This document shows, one piece after another, positions 63,577 to 64,000 of a stretch of DNA of 64,000 nucleotides (position 1 is its first letter; each line of letters begins with the position of its first letter). The DNA comes from Nitzschia sp. pyKryTriq1 (lineage: Eukaryota; Bacillariophyta; Bacillariophyceae; Bacillariales; Bacillariaceae). The position numbers and the translations under genes are program-made. A model generated the notes under the pieces. That model searched no databases. It saw only the letters and a list, made by a program, of their open reading frames with translations, and had not been told where the DNA came from. The DNA lies in contig OY101122.1 of NCBI GenBank assembly GCA_956465555.1, positions 1,313,001 through 1,377,000 of the forward strand, written 5' to 3'.

Positions 63577-64000
63577 ATGGCACCGTCAAGTCTCATCATT
63601 TTCTTAGGAATTTTGTTTCAAACCCTATGTCATGGCTTCAGTTTGGATATTTCGTGTCGGGCTCGGCGTTCTTTCATCAAGGGGATTGGCGCTACTACTG
63701 CCGTTGGATGGCTGATCGAGGATGCGCAAGCCGATCCCTACAATGCCTTCCTTCCGGCCGGCAGCCTGGGGATCATACAACCTTACTCGGAGATAGCAGA
63801 CGGGTGGTCACCCCCATCACAACTTGCTACAAAGCTTGGATCTTCTCGAATCCTGGCCAATTCTCTGTCACCTCTACAGCAGAACAACCCGTTTGCGAGT
63901 CAAGAACTTTACTATCCAAGTTTTCTCTTTGGATCTTGGAATGTGACAACCACACTCCAAGATAAAATATATCCGTATGGGAAATCTTTTGCTCCTTCCA
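63577..64000 (+). CDS. Thylakoid-lumen protein with Tat-type signal (5' part, cut by window end)
   Basis: The frame opens at ATG 63577 and stays open to the last base, 141 codons. It starts with a signal peptide MAPSSLIIFLGILFQTLCHG followed by FSLDISCRARRSFIKG. Phe after the predicted cleavage site is the diatom plastid-entry signal. The twin-arginine motif ARRSFIK plus the hydrophobic GIGATTAVGWL and a lumenal processing-like site (DAQAD) indicate Tat transport into the thylakoid lumen. The mature part FLPAGSLGIIQPYSEIADGW...NPFASQELYYPSFLFGSWNVTTTL looks like a cyanobacterial/plastid lumenal protein family (DUF6816-like, from memory). Its function is unknown. The 3' part lies outside the window. 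Confidence 0.8.
   Translation, partial: MAPSSLIIFLGILFQTLCHGFSLDISCRARRSFIKGIGATTAVGWLIEDAQADPYNAFLPAGSLGIIQPYSEIADGWSPPSQLATKLGSSRILANSLSPLQQNNPFASQELYYPSFLFGSWNVTTTLQDKIYPYGKSFAPS

Overview
This is nuclear DNA of a photosynthetic stramenopile, most likely a diatom. Genes are densely packed and mostly intron-poor. The introns are short, with GTAAGT/GTATGT/GTGAGT donors. The gene set is fully eukaryotic (RFC1, NOP56, LSM5, THOC3, RPC5, RPL15, RPL28, ARL2, AMP deaminase). Two proteins carry the signal-peptide-plus-Phe leader typical of complex red-lineage plastids, and one of these continues into a twin-arginine lumen signal. A Ty1/copia gag remnant of the kind common in diatom genomes is also present. 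I cannot name the species.

Layout. 0-10 kb: TMEM128-like protein (-), copia gag fossil (-), palmitoyl-protein thioesterase (+), RFC1 clamp-loader large subunit (-), and, divergent from RFC1, a single-ORF fusion of a PCNA-binding motif, a PNKP-type DNA 3'-phosphatase/5'-kinase and an aldo-keto reductase (+). 10-24 kb: plastid carotene-desaturase-like flavoprotein (-), PSP1-domain protein (+), LRR protein (-), ARL2 (-), LSM5 (+), THOC3/TEX1 (+), NOP56 (-). 24-30 kb: serine/proline-repeat protein (-), LINE remnant (-), long low-complexity DNA and a small His-rich ORF (-). 30-43.6 kb: AMP deaminase (-), a UEV-like/PH-like protein (-) divergent from the UEV protein AKTIP/FTS (+), mitochondrial HslU (+), prolyl 4-hydroxylase (-), ankyrin protein (+). 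43.6-55.6 kb: a broken beta-barrel repeat gene, a shard of the ankyrin gene, a 2,592-residue protein with repeated PDZ-like modules (-), then a repeat-rich gap with a small terminal-inverted-repeat element. 55.6-64 kb: RPC5 (+), CDP-alcohol phosphotransferase (-), tRNA-Ser(AGA) (-) with an exact 219-bp tandem duplication in its 5' flank, a membrane protein (+), divergent RPL15/RPL28, and the start of a thylakoid-lumen protein cut by the window end.

Working logic. Many genes form convergent pairs separated by 60-180 bp (PPT1/RFC1, PNKP-AKR/flavoprotein, THOC3/NOP56, HslU/P4H, RPC5/EPT) or divergent pairs sharing a promoter region (RFC1/PNKP-AKR, ARL2/LSM5, UEV-like/AKTIP, RPL15/RPL28). The most notable item is the PNKP-aldo-keto reductase fusion with a canonical PIP-box next to the clamp-loader gene. 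It suggests a PCNA-recruited DNA-end-repair enzyme with an added carbonyl-reducing activity. Several intergenic gaps carry GTACC-based palindromes or TAG/CTAG-rich low-complexity DNA.

Exon joins were deduced by eye from splice consensus, reading phase and remembered family sequences. No search was run.
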